Positions 1 through 5,854 are shown, counted from the stretch's first letter. The stretch: DNA of 10,088 nt from CAZLRH01 sp964562015 (GCA_964562015.1 CAZLRH010000048.1:1-10088), one strand, 5' to 3'. A program made the numbers and translations. The notes: a model not told the origin generated them from the letters alone.

Positions 1-1
1 C

Positions 2-217
2 CTCGCTGACCTCGCTGACCTCGCTGCCCTCGCTGCCCGCGCTGCCCTCGCTGCCCGCGCTGCCCTCGCTGACCTCGCTGCCCGCGCTGCCCTCGCTGCC
101 CGCGCTGCCCGCGCTGACCTCGCTGACCTCGCTGACCTCGCTGCCCGCGCTGCCCTCGCTGCCCGCGCTGCCCTCGCTGCCCGCGCTGCCCGCGCTGCCC
201 GCGCTGCCCTCGCTGAG
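2..217 (+). repeat. 24-copy 9-bp tandem repeat (minisatellite)
   Basis: There are 24 consecutive nine-base units. All are variants of CTCGCTGAC, CTCGCTGCC, CGCGCTGCC or CGCGCTGAC, with a final CTCGCTGAG. Changes occur only at unit positions 2, 8 and 9. Higher-order alternation of the L-type and R-type units is visible, for example at 29-64, 74-109 and 137-190. The array is in frame throughout and encodes (L/R)-A-(A/D). Confidence 0.97.
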
Positions 218-283
218 GAAATCGTTGCCAAGCTCTGCGAATTGCTGGCGGCGGCCCCGGTGAAGAAAGCAGGTGCGGCATGA
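2..283 (+). CDS. Low-complexity Leu-Ala-X repeat protein, 5' end across the contig junction
   Basis: The frame is open from the first bases and has no start inside the window. It consists of 24 tandem three-residue units (LAD, LAA, RAA, one RAD, ending LAE) followed by a unique tail of about 22 residues, EEIVAKLCELLAAAP and then VKKAGAA. The stop TGA at 281-283 overlaps the next start (ATGA), which selects this frame over the alternative Ser-Leu-Pro frame. If the molecule is circular, ATG at 10078 followed by codons for F, I and V joins in frame, giving 97 residues. The composition predicts a continuous Ala/Leu helix with charges (Arg, Asp) every third residue. No family is recognised. It heads the operon that carries Rep, so a role in replication or control is possible but only inferred from position. 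Repeat number may differ from the true molecule because the assembly ends here. Confidence 0.6.
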   Translation, partial: LADLADLAALAARAALAARAALADLAARAALAARAARADLADLADLAARAALAARAALAARAARAARAALAEEIVAKLCELLAAAPVKKAGAA

Positions 284-543
284 GCACCGCCGACCAAGCC
301 GAATTCGACCGCCAATATCTGCGGTTCGAGCACTTGCCAGCGTCAGAGCGTCGCGAAGTGATTCGCACGCTCTTTTTAGCGGCCCTACATCGCGACCGCG
401 TGGGTTGGTTCACTCGGCTGATTGATTCAGTGACCCAGGTAGCGAATGCGGGTGCTGTTGTCCTTTGCAGTCGGCCAGCGCCGAAGGATGACGTGCGGGC
501 CTTTCGCCCGTTGCGCCGGGCACCGAAAGGGAGGGCCGCGTGA
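280..543 (+). CDS. Small protein of unknown function
   Basis: An 87-residue protein that I do not recognise. It is charged and mostly helical in appearance in its first 50 residues (acidic start, then LPASERREVIRTLFLAALHR), with a more hydrophobic middle (residues 50-63) and an Arg/Lys-rich C-terminus. The start is fixed by an ATGA overlap with the upstream repeat protein. An AGGTG lies a few bases before the ATG, one of the few SD-like sequences in the window. Its stop overlaps the next start as TGATG. Its place between the repeat protein and a zinc-ribbon protein, in the Rep operon, suggests an early accessory or regulatory role, but nothing in the sequence shows this directly. Confidence 0.7.
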   Translation: MSTADQAEFDRQYLRFEHLPASERREVIRTLFLAALHRDRVGWFTRLIDSVTQVANAGAVVLCSRPAPKDDVRAFRPLRRAPKGRAA

Positions 544-758
544 TGCCAGCCGGTGCCCCTCACAAGTGCATGGAATGCGGCGGGAGGTTCAAGCCACCCG
601 CCGCATTCCGCTCGGGCAAACGCTGCCCGTTCTGCGCGTCTAAACGCCGCGAGAATGCAGACCTTGCGCGGGATTTTCCCGGCAATTGGAAGTCGATTCA
701 CGATGCGTTGTTTCAGCCCATCAATAACGGGTTTCGCCGTCGTCTGATTAACTGCTAA
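543..758 (+). CDS. Zinc-ribbon protein, possible transcription factor
   Basis: A 71-residue protein with a clear zinc ribbon near the N-terminus: Cys9-x-x-Cys12, a 15-residue spacer, then Cys28-x-x-Cys31, with basic residues between and after. The C-terminal half (FPGNWKSIHDALFQPINNGF, then a run of Arg) is basic and could contact DNA. Phage PM2 is known to encode a small zinc-finger transcription factor (P14) near its replication gene, so an analogous role in switching on the late promoters is plausible; that is inference. A GTG at 540 is an alternative start, but ATG at 543 overlaps the upstream stop as TGATG and is preferred. Its own stop overlaps the Rep start as TAATG, implying translational coupling. 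Confidence 0.8.
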   Translation: MPAGAPHKCMECGGRFKPPAAFRSGKRCPFCASKRRENADLARDFPGNWKSIHDALFQPINNGFRRRLINC

Positions 759-2461
759 TGCACGTTCTTCAAGACCGATTTGCCAAGGAAGATGCTCAAC
801 TCGCCAGAGACAAGGCGCATTGGTTCGCCGTGGAATATCCACGCATTCACGCCCACATGACAGCGAGATTCCCCAAGGGGGGGCAGATGGCAAACGCCGG
901 GGAAATCGTTCGCGTTGAGGATTCCATTAAGCGCCGCAAGGCCGCCGAGCGCGAAAAGCAATTAAGCTGGGAGATCGACCAAGGAATTAGGCCAGACCCG
1001 GAGCATTCCCCGGAGCGTCAGGCGTTCGTTGATTACTGCCGTCGCTCGGACGAATGGGGCGACAAGGCAATGGCTTGGATTAACCAAGCGTGGGATTTTT
1101 TCATGAATTCCGCCGAGGATGAAACGGGGTTAGTCATTCCTGAGGACTCGTTTTTGCGCATGGAAAAGCAGAATGAATCTGATTTGAGGACGGGTAATCA
1201 AATTGCTCTCAAGATGGATGACGCCGGGCTAGGTGGATTTTCGAATAGCAGAAGCGTGGTGGAGAAAATCGGCCTATTCACGCTATCACGTCAAGTGGAG
1301 CCGGATTTCCGCCGCTGCAATTTCAATAATTACCACGCGAAAAAGAAGCGCGCAAAAATGCTAGTGGCTACGGAGTATTTGCTGGCAAATCTCGCCAAGT
1401 ACGGTGGGGGGCGCGCGCGATTCTGGACAGTCACAGGCGGCGGACGCGTGCTGGATTGGGAGATTGGCGAGCGATTCAGTGAAATTTTCCGGCGCATTAG
1501 CCTGCTCAATTCCCGTGATTGGTTCAGGGAGTATTTCGAAATCATATTTCGAGGGTCGGAATTAGGCAGCCTCCACAACACCCGCAGTAAATCCATTGAA
1601 AACTCCCATGGGATTTACGCGCCGGGCGCTCCCTTCAAAGACGCTCAAGGCCGTTGGCTGTTTCATCCCCACTGCCACCTGATTGTAATTCAAAAACGAT
1701 ACATGCCTCCGACGCTCTGGGAGGAATACAAGGCGCGAATTCGTGAGGCATTGGGAGGCTTCACTTTCGACGAAGGCGGTCAAATCCGCAACGTGCGCGA
1801 GGTGATTAAATACTTCGTGAAATCCCAAGACCTAATTGCCTTGGATTTGGAGACATTTAAGACGGTGTATTATCAGTTATTCAAGCGGCGGTTGTGTACA
1901 CCAATGGGACGACTGCGCGATTTCATTTGGGAAATCAATGACAAGTGCAGAAAGGTGGAGCGCCCGAAAAAGACCAACGGCTTTCGCTACAGGCTTGTAC
2001 CCAATGTCAATGCCCACCTAAAGCCCCTAGACCCCGATGAAGACGAATTCGAGGTTGAATTAGACAAGGTTCGCGTTACCGATAAGGACTCCGTTGCCGA
2101 GGATTGGTGTGTATTTTCTTGGGTGGAATCCGGCCCGCACGGTTCACCGATTAAGGAGCCCGGCGTTTACATCCGCCGTTCGGCATCGCGGCCCGTCACT
2201 GACGCGGAATTGATGCAGCATCCGCGAATTCGGCAATTAGCAGACAGATGCCGCCCGGCGTATTTGGCCGGGCTCGAATTGGCCAGCATTTCGGGCGTGA
2301 TGGTCCGCCGCCGCATTAGCCTAGACACTACGCCCGTAACTGCACAGGCCGCAGGGCCGTTTTCCGGGGCTCCTCCCGGCCCTAACCCCACTTACGCGCT
2401 TGAAAGCCTGCCAGACAGGCCGCCAAGCGTCGGCAATGAGGCTCTGGCGTTGGCACTTTAA
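758..2461 (+). CDS. Rolling-circle replication initiator, HUH endonuclease (Rep)
   Basis: A 567-residue protein with the ordered motifs of HUH replication initiators. Motif I is RARFWTVTG (about residues 222-230). Motif II, the metal-binding HUH, is FHPHCHLIVI, with His305 and His307 as the coordinating pair. Motif III is IKYFVK, with Tyr352 as the likely nicking tyrosine and Lys355 as the conserved lysine. Such enzymes nick one strand at the origin, stay bound to the 5' end and prime rolling-circle replication. The roughly 200-residue N-terminal part and the C-terminal part after about residue 410 have no recognised domain. There is no helicase Walker motif, so a host helicase is presumably used. 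The ATG overlaps the preceding stop as TAATG and has no Shine-Dalgarno. Only one tyrosine is visible in motif III, unlike the two-tyrosine phiX174 A type. Family membership is solid; the exact subfamily is not. Confidence 0.92.
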   Translation: MHVLQDRFAKEDAQLARDKAHWFAVEYPRIHAHMTARFPKGGQMANAGEIVRVEDSIKRRKAAEREKQLSWEIDQGIRPDPEHSPERQAFVDYCRRSDEWGDKAMAWINQAWDFFMNSAEDETGLVIPEDSFLRMEKQNESDLRTGNQIALKMDDAGLGGFSNSRSVVEKIGLFTLSRQVEPDFRRCNFNNYHAKKKRAKMLVATEYLLANLAKYGGGRARFWTVTGGGRVLDWEIGERFSEIFRRISLLNSRDWFREYFEIIFRGSELGSLHNTRSKSIENSHGIYAPGAPFKDAQGRWLFHPHCHLIVIQKRYMPPTLWEEYKARIREALGGFTFDEGGQIRNVREVIKYFVKSQDLIALDLETFKTVYYQLFKRRLCTPMGRLRDFIWEINDKCRKVERPKKTNGFRYRLVPNVNAHLKPLDPDEDEFEVELDKVRVTDKDSVAEDWCVFSWVESGPHGSPIKEPGVYIRRSASRPVTDAELMQHPRIRQLADRCRPAYLAGLELASISGVMVRRRISLDTTPVTAQAAGPFSGAPPGPNPTYALESLPDRPPSVGNEALALAL

Positions 2462-2490
2462 CCCCGATTTCACCCCGGAATTCAAATCCC

Positions 2491-2748
2491 ATGCCCACCG
2501 TTGCCAATTTCGAGTCGGACACCGTCGTAATGGACAATGGAAAGCTCGTTGATTCGTGGGAATGGCGTCTTCGCCAGCGTCAGCGCGGCAGCGCCATGAC
2601 AACTACCAAGGTTCGCGCTTGGAACGTTGAGAAAATGTCTCCCGGCCCGGAACGGGAGAAAAAGCTTTCTGTTCTGCGGGATTTGTACCGCTGGATTCAA
2701 TCGCCGGATTTCACCTGGGCGGAATACTGCCGCCGCGCAAAACCATGA
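2491..2748 (+). CDS. Small protein of unknown function
   Basis: An 85-residue protein with no recognised family. The N-terminal 25 residues look beta-like (VANFESDTVVMDNGKLVDSW), followed by a basic stretch (WRLRQRQRGS) and a helical, tryptophan-containing C-terminus (REKKLSVLRDLYRWIQSPDF, then TWAEYCRRAKP). It starts 30 bases after the Rep stop with no Shine-Dalgarno, and its stop overlaps the next gene's ATG (ATGA). It therefore belongs to the same transcript as Rep and may be an accessory replication or regulatory factor; this rests on position only. Confidence 0.65.
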   Translation: MPTVANFESDTVVMDNGKLVDSWEWRLRQRQRGSAMTTTKVRAWNVEKMSPGPEREKKLSVLRDLYRWIQSPDFTWAEYCRRAKP

Positions 2749-2981
2749 AAAAAGCCACCTTCCAAATCTGGGATATGCTCACCGGCCTTTATCTGCTCAA
2801 CGTTGACGTGGGCGGCACGGAATGGACGCCGGACAAGGATGAAGCCATGCAATTCGAGTCCTATTGCTCGGCGGTTTCATTCAGCGCCAATGTCAAATCG
2901 CTGGGAAAACTTTGGATCACTGGATTCGGCCCACTTTTCAGGGAACGACCCCGGAGCGGCACCCCTCCTCAATGCCTGTGA
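2745..2981 (+). CDS. Small protein of unknown function, last gene of the replication operon
   Basis: A 78-residue protein beginning MKKATFQIWDMLTGLYLLNV, with alternating hydrophobic residues that suggest a small beta/alpha fold. Its C-terminus is short, basic and proline-containing (FRERPRSGTPP). No signal peptide or membrane segment is convincing and no family is recognised. The start is fixed by ATGA overlap with the upstream gene. The gene is followed after about 26 bases by a strong intrinsic terminator, which makes it the last gene of the early transcript. Confidence 0.65.
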   Translation: MKKATFQIWDMLTGLYLLNVDVGGTEWTPDKDEAMQFESYCSAVSFSANVKSLGKLWITGFGPLFRERPRSGTPPQCL

Positions 2982-3007
2982 TGATGGCGGAAATTCCCTA
3001 AGGCAAG

Positions 3008-3036
3008 CGGCCCCGGTTTTTGACCGGGGCCGTTTT
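3008..3036 (+). terminator. Intrinsic terminator of the replication operon
   Basis: A perfect 10-bp stem, CGGCCCCGGT (3008-3017) and ACCGGGGCCG (3023-3032), encloses the loop TTTTG and is followed by TTTTGTTT. It lies directly after the last early gene. The T-tract is on the + side only, so it mainly stops rightward transcripts. The stem could also fold in the leftward transcript arriving from 3413. Confidence 0.93.
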
Positions 3037-3038
3037 GT

Positions 3039-3413
3039 TTACAGAATCTTGATTGCGACTTTTGCCTTTTGATTCTTGATCGTCATTAATTCGAGGAAGC
3101 CGGTAAATGTCACGGTGCCACCGCCGACAACCTGATTGGTTTTGTAGCCGACACCGCCCGACCATGACACCAGTCCATTGCTTTTGATTTTGCCCTTGAT
3201 GGCAAATTTAACTGATTTGCTCGTGATGAATCGTTCAACGCCGGTAAACGTGCCGTCACTGTTGATGGTAACATTCATCGAGCCGCTTGCGTTTTTCATC
3301 GGCTTCACGGCCTTGGTGATTGTAAAAGTGCCAATCGTTGGCCCCGGAATCCATGCCGCGCCGTGAGTAATCGTGGAACCTAAAATTGCAATGAGGAGGA
3401 ATAGATATTTCAT
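3039..3413 (-). CDS. Exported beta-rich protein of unknown function
   Basis: A 124-residue protein with a good Sec signal peptide: Lys2, a hydrophobic core LFLLIAILG, and a likely cleavage site near THG-AA around residue 19. The mature part is rich in Gly, Thr, Ser and Lys with alternating hydrophobics (GTFTITKAVK, GSMNVTINSDGTFTG, GTVTFTGFLELMTI), consistent with an all-beta secreted or periplasmic domain. It is the only gene of its orientation in the centre of the genome, sitting between the early terminator and the late promoter, and has its own divergent promoter with a leader of only a few bases. This isolated placement is typical of a cargo gene that benefits the host cell or alters its surface, but that is inference. 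No enzyme motif is visible. Several Asn-Gly/Thr-rich turns resemble repeat-type beta proteins. Confidence 0.75.
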   Translation of the reverse strand: MKYLFLLIAILGSTITHGAAWIPGPTIGTFTITKAVKPMKNASGSMNVTINSDGTFTGVERFITSKSVKFAIKGKIKSNGLVSWSGGVGYKTNQVVGGGTVTFTGFLELMTIKNQKAKVAIKIL

Positions 3414-3423
3414 GCGGGGCCAA

Positions 3424-3451
3424 ATCGTAGCGGGCCGTTTGGAATTGACAA
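3424..3451 (-). promoter_or_regulatory. Leftward sigma70-type promoter for the exported protein
   Basis: On the - strand TTGTCA (3451-3446; 5 of 6 to TTGACA), a 16-base spacer and TACGAT (3429-3424; 4 of 6 to TATAAT) precede the ATG at 3413. The predicted start leaves a leader of only about 4 bases. The -35 box overlaps that of the rightward promoter inside the palindrome at 3441-3455. Confidence 0.6.
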
Positions 3452-3465
3452 TTCCGAATTAATTC
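3441..3465. promoter_or_regulatory. Operator-like palindromes between the divergent promoters
   Basis: The 15-bp inverted repeat GGAATTGACAATTCC (3441-3455; 6-bp arms) covers both -35 boxes. Immediately beside it, GAATTAATTC (3456-3465) is a second, perfect palindrome lying in the spacer of the rightward promoter. A protein bound here would block both promoters together. Bases 3414-3489 hold nothing else but the promoters and a 26-bp element at 3465-3490. Confidence 0.6.
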
Positions 3466-3472
3466 CTATAAT
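3445..3472 (+). promoter_or_regulatory. Rightward consensus sigma70 promoter for the 3490/ATPase genes
   Basis: Perfect -35 TTGACA (3445-3450), a 16-base spacer and perfect -10 TATAAT (3467-3472). The predicted transcription start near 3479 gives a leader of about 11 bases before the ATG at 3490, with no Shine-Dalgarno. It is the best promoter match in the window. Confidence 0.85.
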
Positions 3473-3490
3473 TCCTGAAAATTCTGAAAA
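3465..3490. repeat. 26-bp regulatory element, copy 1 (inverted partner at 4674-4699)
   Basis: Runs from CCTATAATTCC through CTGAAAATTC to the A of the ATG at 3490. Reverse-complemented, the element at 4674-4699 matches it at 23 of 26 positions. In this copy it spans the -10 box, the transcription start and the leader. Confidence 0.75.
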
Positions 3491-4167
3491 TGGAAAACCC
3501 GCCCGCTTCCTCCCCTGTTTCTCCCGATGCCTTGGCCGCTGGTCTTGCCGCCGAAATGCCGCCCGTCTCGCCGGGCATTGTCGATTCCCTTTCTGGCGCG
3601 AGTGGTGCGCCGTCTAAGTCCCCAGCCGGGGCCGTGCCGGGCGGCGCGGCCTCGGCCTCTGGCGGGTTTTTCAAATGGGGCAAGCGCCGGGATGGTTCGC
3701 CGCGCAACAAGCCCGGCGTGAAGCCCGGCCAGAAGCCCGCCGCGACCGCCTCGCGCGTTGTGGTGCCTCCGGCTGCCGCGCCTGCCCAGGTGCCAGAGCC
3801 CGCGCCAGCATCAGACCCTTTCCTGCCGCCTGCTCAAGCGACGGCGCAAGCCATTTTCATGCTCGGCATCGTAGCGGGCGGCGCGGAGTGGCAACCGCGT
3901 GTCGATAATTCCATCGGCTTGAACGAAGCCGAGACCATGACTAAGGCTTGGCGCGATTACTACGCGGCCAAGGGAATTCGTGATATTCCGCCCGGCGTCG
4001 CGCTGACGATTGCCCTAGCGGCCTACACCCTACCCCGCGCCATGATGCCGCAAACCCAATCGCGTTTGCAGCGCCTCAAGAATTGGTTCGCCGCAAAATA
4101 TCTCGGCTGGAAATCGCGCCGGGCCGCGCCTGCCGCACCGTTGTCCACGCCTGCGACTGCTTCCTGA
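3490..4167 (+). CDS. Pro/Ala-rich basic protein upstream of the packaging ATPase, unknown function
   Basis: A 225-residue protein with a long disordered N-terminal half rich in Pro, Ala, Ser and Gly. A basic patch at about residues 61-82 (FKWGKRRDGSPRNKPGVKPG) could bind nucleic acid or phosphate head groups. The C-terminal part is ordered: two moderately hydrophobic stretches (AIFMLGIVAG near 121-130, and GVALTIALAAYTLP near 169-182) flank WRDYYAAKGIRDIPP, and a basic amphipathic helix follows (about 192-212). It is the first gene after the consensus promoter and ends 3 bases before the ATPase, so the two proteins probably act together. A packaging partner or membrane-associated minor capsid protein is a reasonable guess from position and composition. 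No named family is recognised. Confidence 0.7.
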   Translation: MENPPASSPVSPDALAAGLAAEMPPVSPGIVDSLSGASGAPSKSPAGAVPGGAASASGGFFKWGKRRDGSPRNKPGVKPGQKPAATASRVVVPPAAAPAQVPEPAPASDPFLPPAQATAQAIFMLGIVAGGAEWQPRVDNSIGLNEAETMTKAWRDYYAAKGIRDIPPGVALTIALAAYTLPRAMMPQTQSRLQRLKNWFAAKYLGWKSRRAAPAAPLSTPATAS

Positions 4168-4170
4168 GCC

Positions 4171-4668
4171 ATGCACGTCCTTGGCGTTGGCATGACCATG
4201 AGCGGGAAAAGCTTTCTCGCGAAGTCGATTGCCGCCTCCCTGAAAAAGAAGGGCATTGGCGTTATCGCACTCGACCCCTTGCGCGACCCCGGTTGGCACG
4301 CCGATTTTGTCACCGATGATGCGGAAAAATTCCTCGCGACGGTGAAAGCCTCGCGCCGCTGCGCGGTGTTTGTCGATGAATCCGGCTCGACCGTGGGCCG
4401 CTATAACCCGGAAATGGAATGGCTCGCGACGCAAGGCCGCCACTGGGGCCACCGGGTTTATTTCCTCACGCAACGGGGATCGCAAATCAGTCCGACGATA
4501 CGTGACAATTGCTCGGAATTATTCCTATTCCGTGTGAGTCGGAAAGATGCGGCTTTGTGGGCAGAGGATTTCGGGTTTGATGAATTGGAACAGGCCGCGA
4601 GCCTGCCGCAATACCATTTTTTCCATGCCAAGCGGTTTGGGATTTGTGAGCGGAAAATCCTTAAATGA
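4171..4668 (+). CDS. Packaging ATPase of the FtsK/HerA superfamily (PRD1/PM2 P9-like)
   Basis: A 165-residue P-loop ATPase. Walker A is GMTMSGKS (Gly7 to Ser14, catalytic Lys13) right at the N-terminus. Walker B is CAVFVDES, with Asp69 and Glu70. A sensor-like VYFLTQRGSQISPTIRDNCS (about 96-115) follows, with Gln101 in the usual place for FtsK/HerA-type ATPases and Arg111 a candidate arginine finger. In PRD1-PM2-type viruses such ATPases form a hexamer at a vertex and drive genome translocation into the procapsid. It is short even beside other members, which usually exceed 200 residues, because it lacks any N-terminal domain. The ATG lies 3 bases after the upstream stop without a Shine-Dalgarno. 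A Zot-like or conjugative ATPase is the alternative, but the neighbouring capsid gene favours packaging. Confidence 0.87.
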   Translation: MHVLGVGMTMSGKSFLAKSIAASLKKKGIGVIALDPLRDPGWHADFVTDDAEKFLATVKASRRCAVFVDESGSTVGRYNPEMEWLATQGRHWGHRVYFLTQRGSQISPTIRDNCSELFLFRVSRKDAALWAEDFGFDELEQAASLPQYHFFHAKRFGICERKILK

Positions 4669-4696
4669 TTGACTTTTCTGAATTTTCAGAAATAAT
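4669..4696 (+). promoter_or_regulatory. Late promoter for the structural operon with an embedded operator
   Basis: TTGACT (4669-4674; 5 of 6), a 16-base spacer and AATAAT (4691-4696; 5 of 6). The spacer is filled by the near-continuous palindrome TTTCTGAATTTTCAGAAA (4675-4692; perfect 8-bp arms around TT). The predicted start near 4703 gives a 50-base leader to the ATG at 4753. Confidence 0.75.
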
Positions 4697-4699
4697 AGG
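4674..4699. repeat. 26-bp regulatory element, copy 2 (inverted relative to 3465-3490)
   Basis: The reverse complement of this stretch matches 3465-3490 at 23 of 26 positions. Here the CTGAA/TTCAG part is a perfect palindrome lying between -35 and -10, whereas in copy 1 it lies downstream of the -10. Confidence 0.75.
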
Positions 4700-4710
4700 A
4701 AACTTCAAAA

Positions 4711-4724
4711 GGGAATTAATTCCC
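4711..4724. promoter_or_regulatory. 14-bp perfect palindrome in the late leader
   Basis: GGGAATTAATTCCC (4711-4724) is perfectly self-complementary. Its core GAATTAATTC also occurs at 3456-3465 beside the other promoter. It lies just after the predicted late transcription start, where an operator would act. Confidence 0.55.
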
Positions 4725-4752
4725 GCAACCCAAAAACGTCACCTCCTCCTCC

Positions 4753-4860
4753 ATGAACACTGTCAACAAGCTCCTCCTGCCCGTTGCGGCGGTCATCATC
4801 GCCACGGTCATCCTGAACAAGGCTTCGCGCATTCCTGCGCTCTCCGCGATTCTGAATTAA
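4753..4860 (+). CDS. Tiny single-span membrane protein (35 residues)
   Basis: An ATG at 4753 opens a 35-residue frame ending with TAA at 4858-4860. It encodes a short polar start (MNTVNK), one strong hydrophobic segment (LLLPVAAVIIATVIL, residues 7-21), then a short NKASRIPALSAILN tail. It fills the gap between the late promoter and the capsid gene, which otherwise would hold nothing. Virions with an internal membrane such as PM2 contain several comparably small integral membrane proteins, so a structural membrane role is likely. No Shine-Dalgarno is present; the upstream sequence is pyrimidine-rich (CACCTCCTCCTCC). The evidence is the hydrophobic pattern and location, not homology. Confidence 0.7.
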   Translation: MNTVNKLLLPVAAVIIATVILNKASRIPALSAILN

Positions 4861-4906
4861 TCCGGCTTCGCGGCCACCTTCCCTCCAACCCTCAATTCCA
4901 AAATTT

Positions 4907-5788
4907 ATGCCTGGCTTTGGCAATCTTACGCGAATCGTCAATCTTCCCGACGCCAATGGCGTCGCCGTCAGCAAGACGGCCCTGTTCAACATCCCGGTCG
5001 GCCCGTCCTACCATCAGATTATGCTTGAGGGTACGAGCGCGGGCGGCGGTCAAACCACCTGCGACCTTTGGGCGACCTCGTACCGCCTCAAGGCCAACGG
5101 CAAGGAATTCCGCTCCGGCCTGCTCACCGAATTGGCGAACCTCGAATCGCCGCAACCCGCGACGGCCATGGCCGTCAAGCCCGCTGCCGGTACGTTCGTG
5201 TTCTTCTTTTCCGACCCGAGCCGCCGCGACATTAACGGCGAAAAAATCCTCTGCCTCGGCACGTCGGATTTGCAAACGCTGACCCTCGAAGTGGACATCC
5301 CGGCTGGCGCGACTACTCCGGTGCTCGCGGCCTACGCCCTCGTGGATGACATTTCGCGGCCTTCCGGATTGGTCACGAAATGGAGCCGCGCCGTGGTGCC
5401 GATTCCCGCAACGGGCGTCAACCGCTACGCGCTCTCGAACCTCTCGGAGCCGGTGCAGCGGTTCATTGCCCTCACGAGCGACCCGACTGCCGTCAAGCTC
5501 TACGCGAACGGCATCCTGTTGCGCCAGTTCGACAACAAGGCCCGCCTGGACAACATTCAGTTGTCGCGCGGCCTGATTGCGGCCTCGGCCTCCATCTGGC
5601 CCATCATGTTTGACTACGATGACATGGCGGGTTCGGTGCTCTATCCGATTGTCTTGGATGACAACGGCCAGCCCATCAAGTTGGGGAACGGCAATTGGCA
5701 GTTCCTCAACAATCCTTACTTCGAATTCACCATGGGCGCGGCGAACAGCTTCCCGCTGTACACGCGCACCATCGGCCCGATTGGTTAA
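4907..5788 (+). CDS. Major capsid protein, PM2 P2-like double jelly-roll
   Basis: A 293-residue protein; PM2 P2 is about 270. From memory of P2, similarity is visible in order along the chain: the N-terminus (FGNLTRIVNLPDANG... followed by FNIPVGPSYHQIML, compared with P2's F-x-N-L-x-x-I-P-N and KLPIGQTYEVIDL), the mid-protein CLGTSDLQTLTLEVDI (116-131; P2 has ALGTVGLTTCEIKFDI), and near 206-221 RQFDNKARLDNIQLSR (P2 has RDLLKKADNDYILEQY). Such proteins form trimers with pseudo-hexagonal outline that tile an icosahedral capsid over a lipid membrane. It is the largest gene of the late operon and is followed by a GC hairpin that may set its transcript level above the downstream genes. The ATG has no Shine-Dalgarno. 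FLiP-type capsid proteins are the close alternative. A long antisense frame over this gene is a shadow. Confidence 0.85.
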   Translation: MPGFGNLTRIVNLPDANGVAVSKTALFNIPVGPSYHQIMLEGTSAGGGQTTCDLWATSYRLKANGKEFRSGLLTELANLESPQPATAMAVKPAAGTFVFFFSDPSRRDINGEKILCLGTSDLQTLTLEVDIPAGATTPVLAAYALVDDISRPSGLVTKWSRAVVPIPATGVNRYALSNLSEPVQRFIALTSDPTAVKLYANGILLRQFDNKARLDNIQLSRGLIAASASIWPIMFDYDDMAGSVLYPIVLDDNGQPIKLGNGNWQFLNNPYFEFTMGAANSFPLYTRTIGPIG

Positions 5789-5798
5789 TTGTGTTGGT

Positions 5799-5850
5799 CG
5801 GGCGCGGCCCTTCCGGTGGGGCCGCGCCCGGAACCCAGCCGGATTTTTTT
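5799..5850 (+). terminator. GC hairpin after the capsid gene, possible partial terminator
   Basis: A perfect 12-bp stem (5799-5810 CGGGCGCGGCCC with 5819-5830) has an 8-base loop TTCCGGTG. A run of seven T residues (5844-5850) follows, but 13 bases later instead of directly. This spacing suggests attenuation, pausing or a 3'-stabilising hairpin for the capsid mRNA more than full termination, since the operon continues 5 bases after the T-run. Confidence 0.6.
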
Positions 5851-5854
5851 GGCT

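Noticed and set aside
2..217. Repeat array as a CRISPR array or as a collagen-like gene on the - strand
   Set aside because: There are no spacers between the units. On the - strand the Gly-Ser-Ala/Glu reading is interrupted by Val at every CTGAC-type unit, and no start or stop supports a gene there.
3045..3082. CTTGAT words near the early terminator hairpin, reminiscent of rolling-circle nick sites
   Set aside because: They lie within the coding end of the exported protein, match only a short core, and are not presented in a hairpin loop.
3465..4699. The 26-bp inverted pair as insertion-sequence ends or dif-type attachment sites
   Set aside because: No transposase or recombinase is encoded between them, no target duplication is visible, and the elements coincide with promoter parts, so a regulatory role explains them better.
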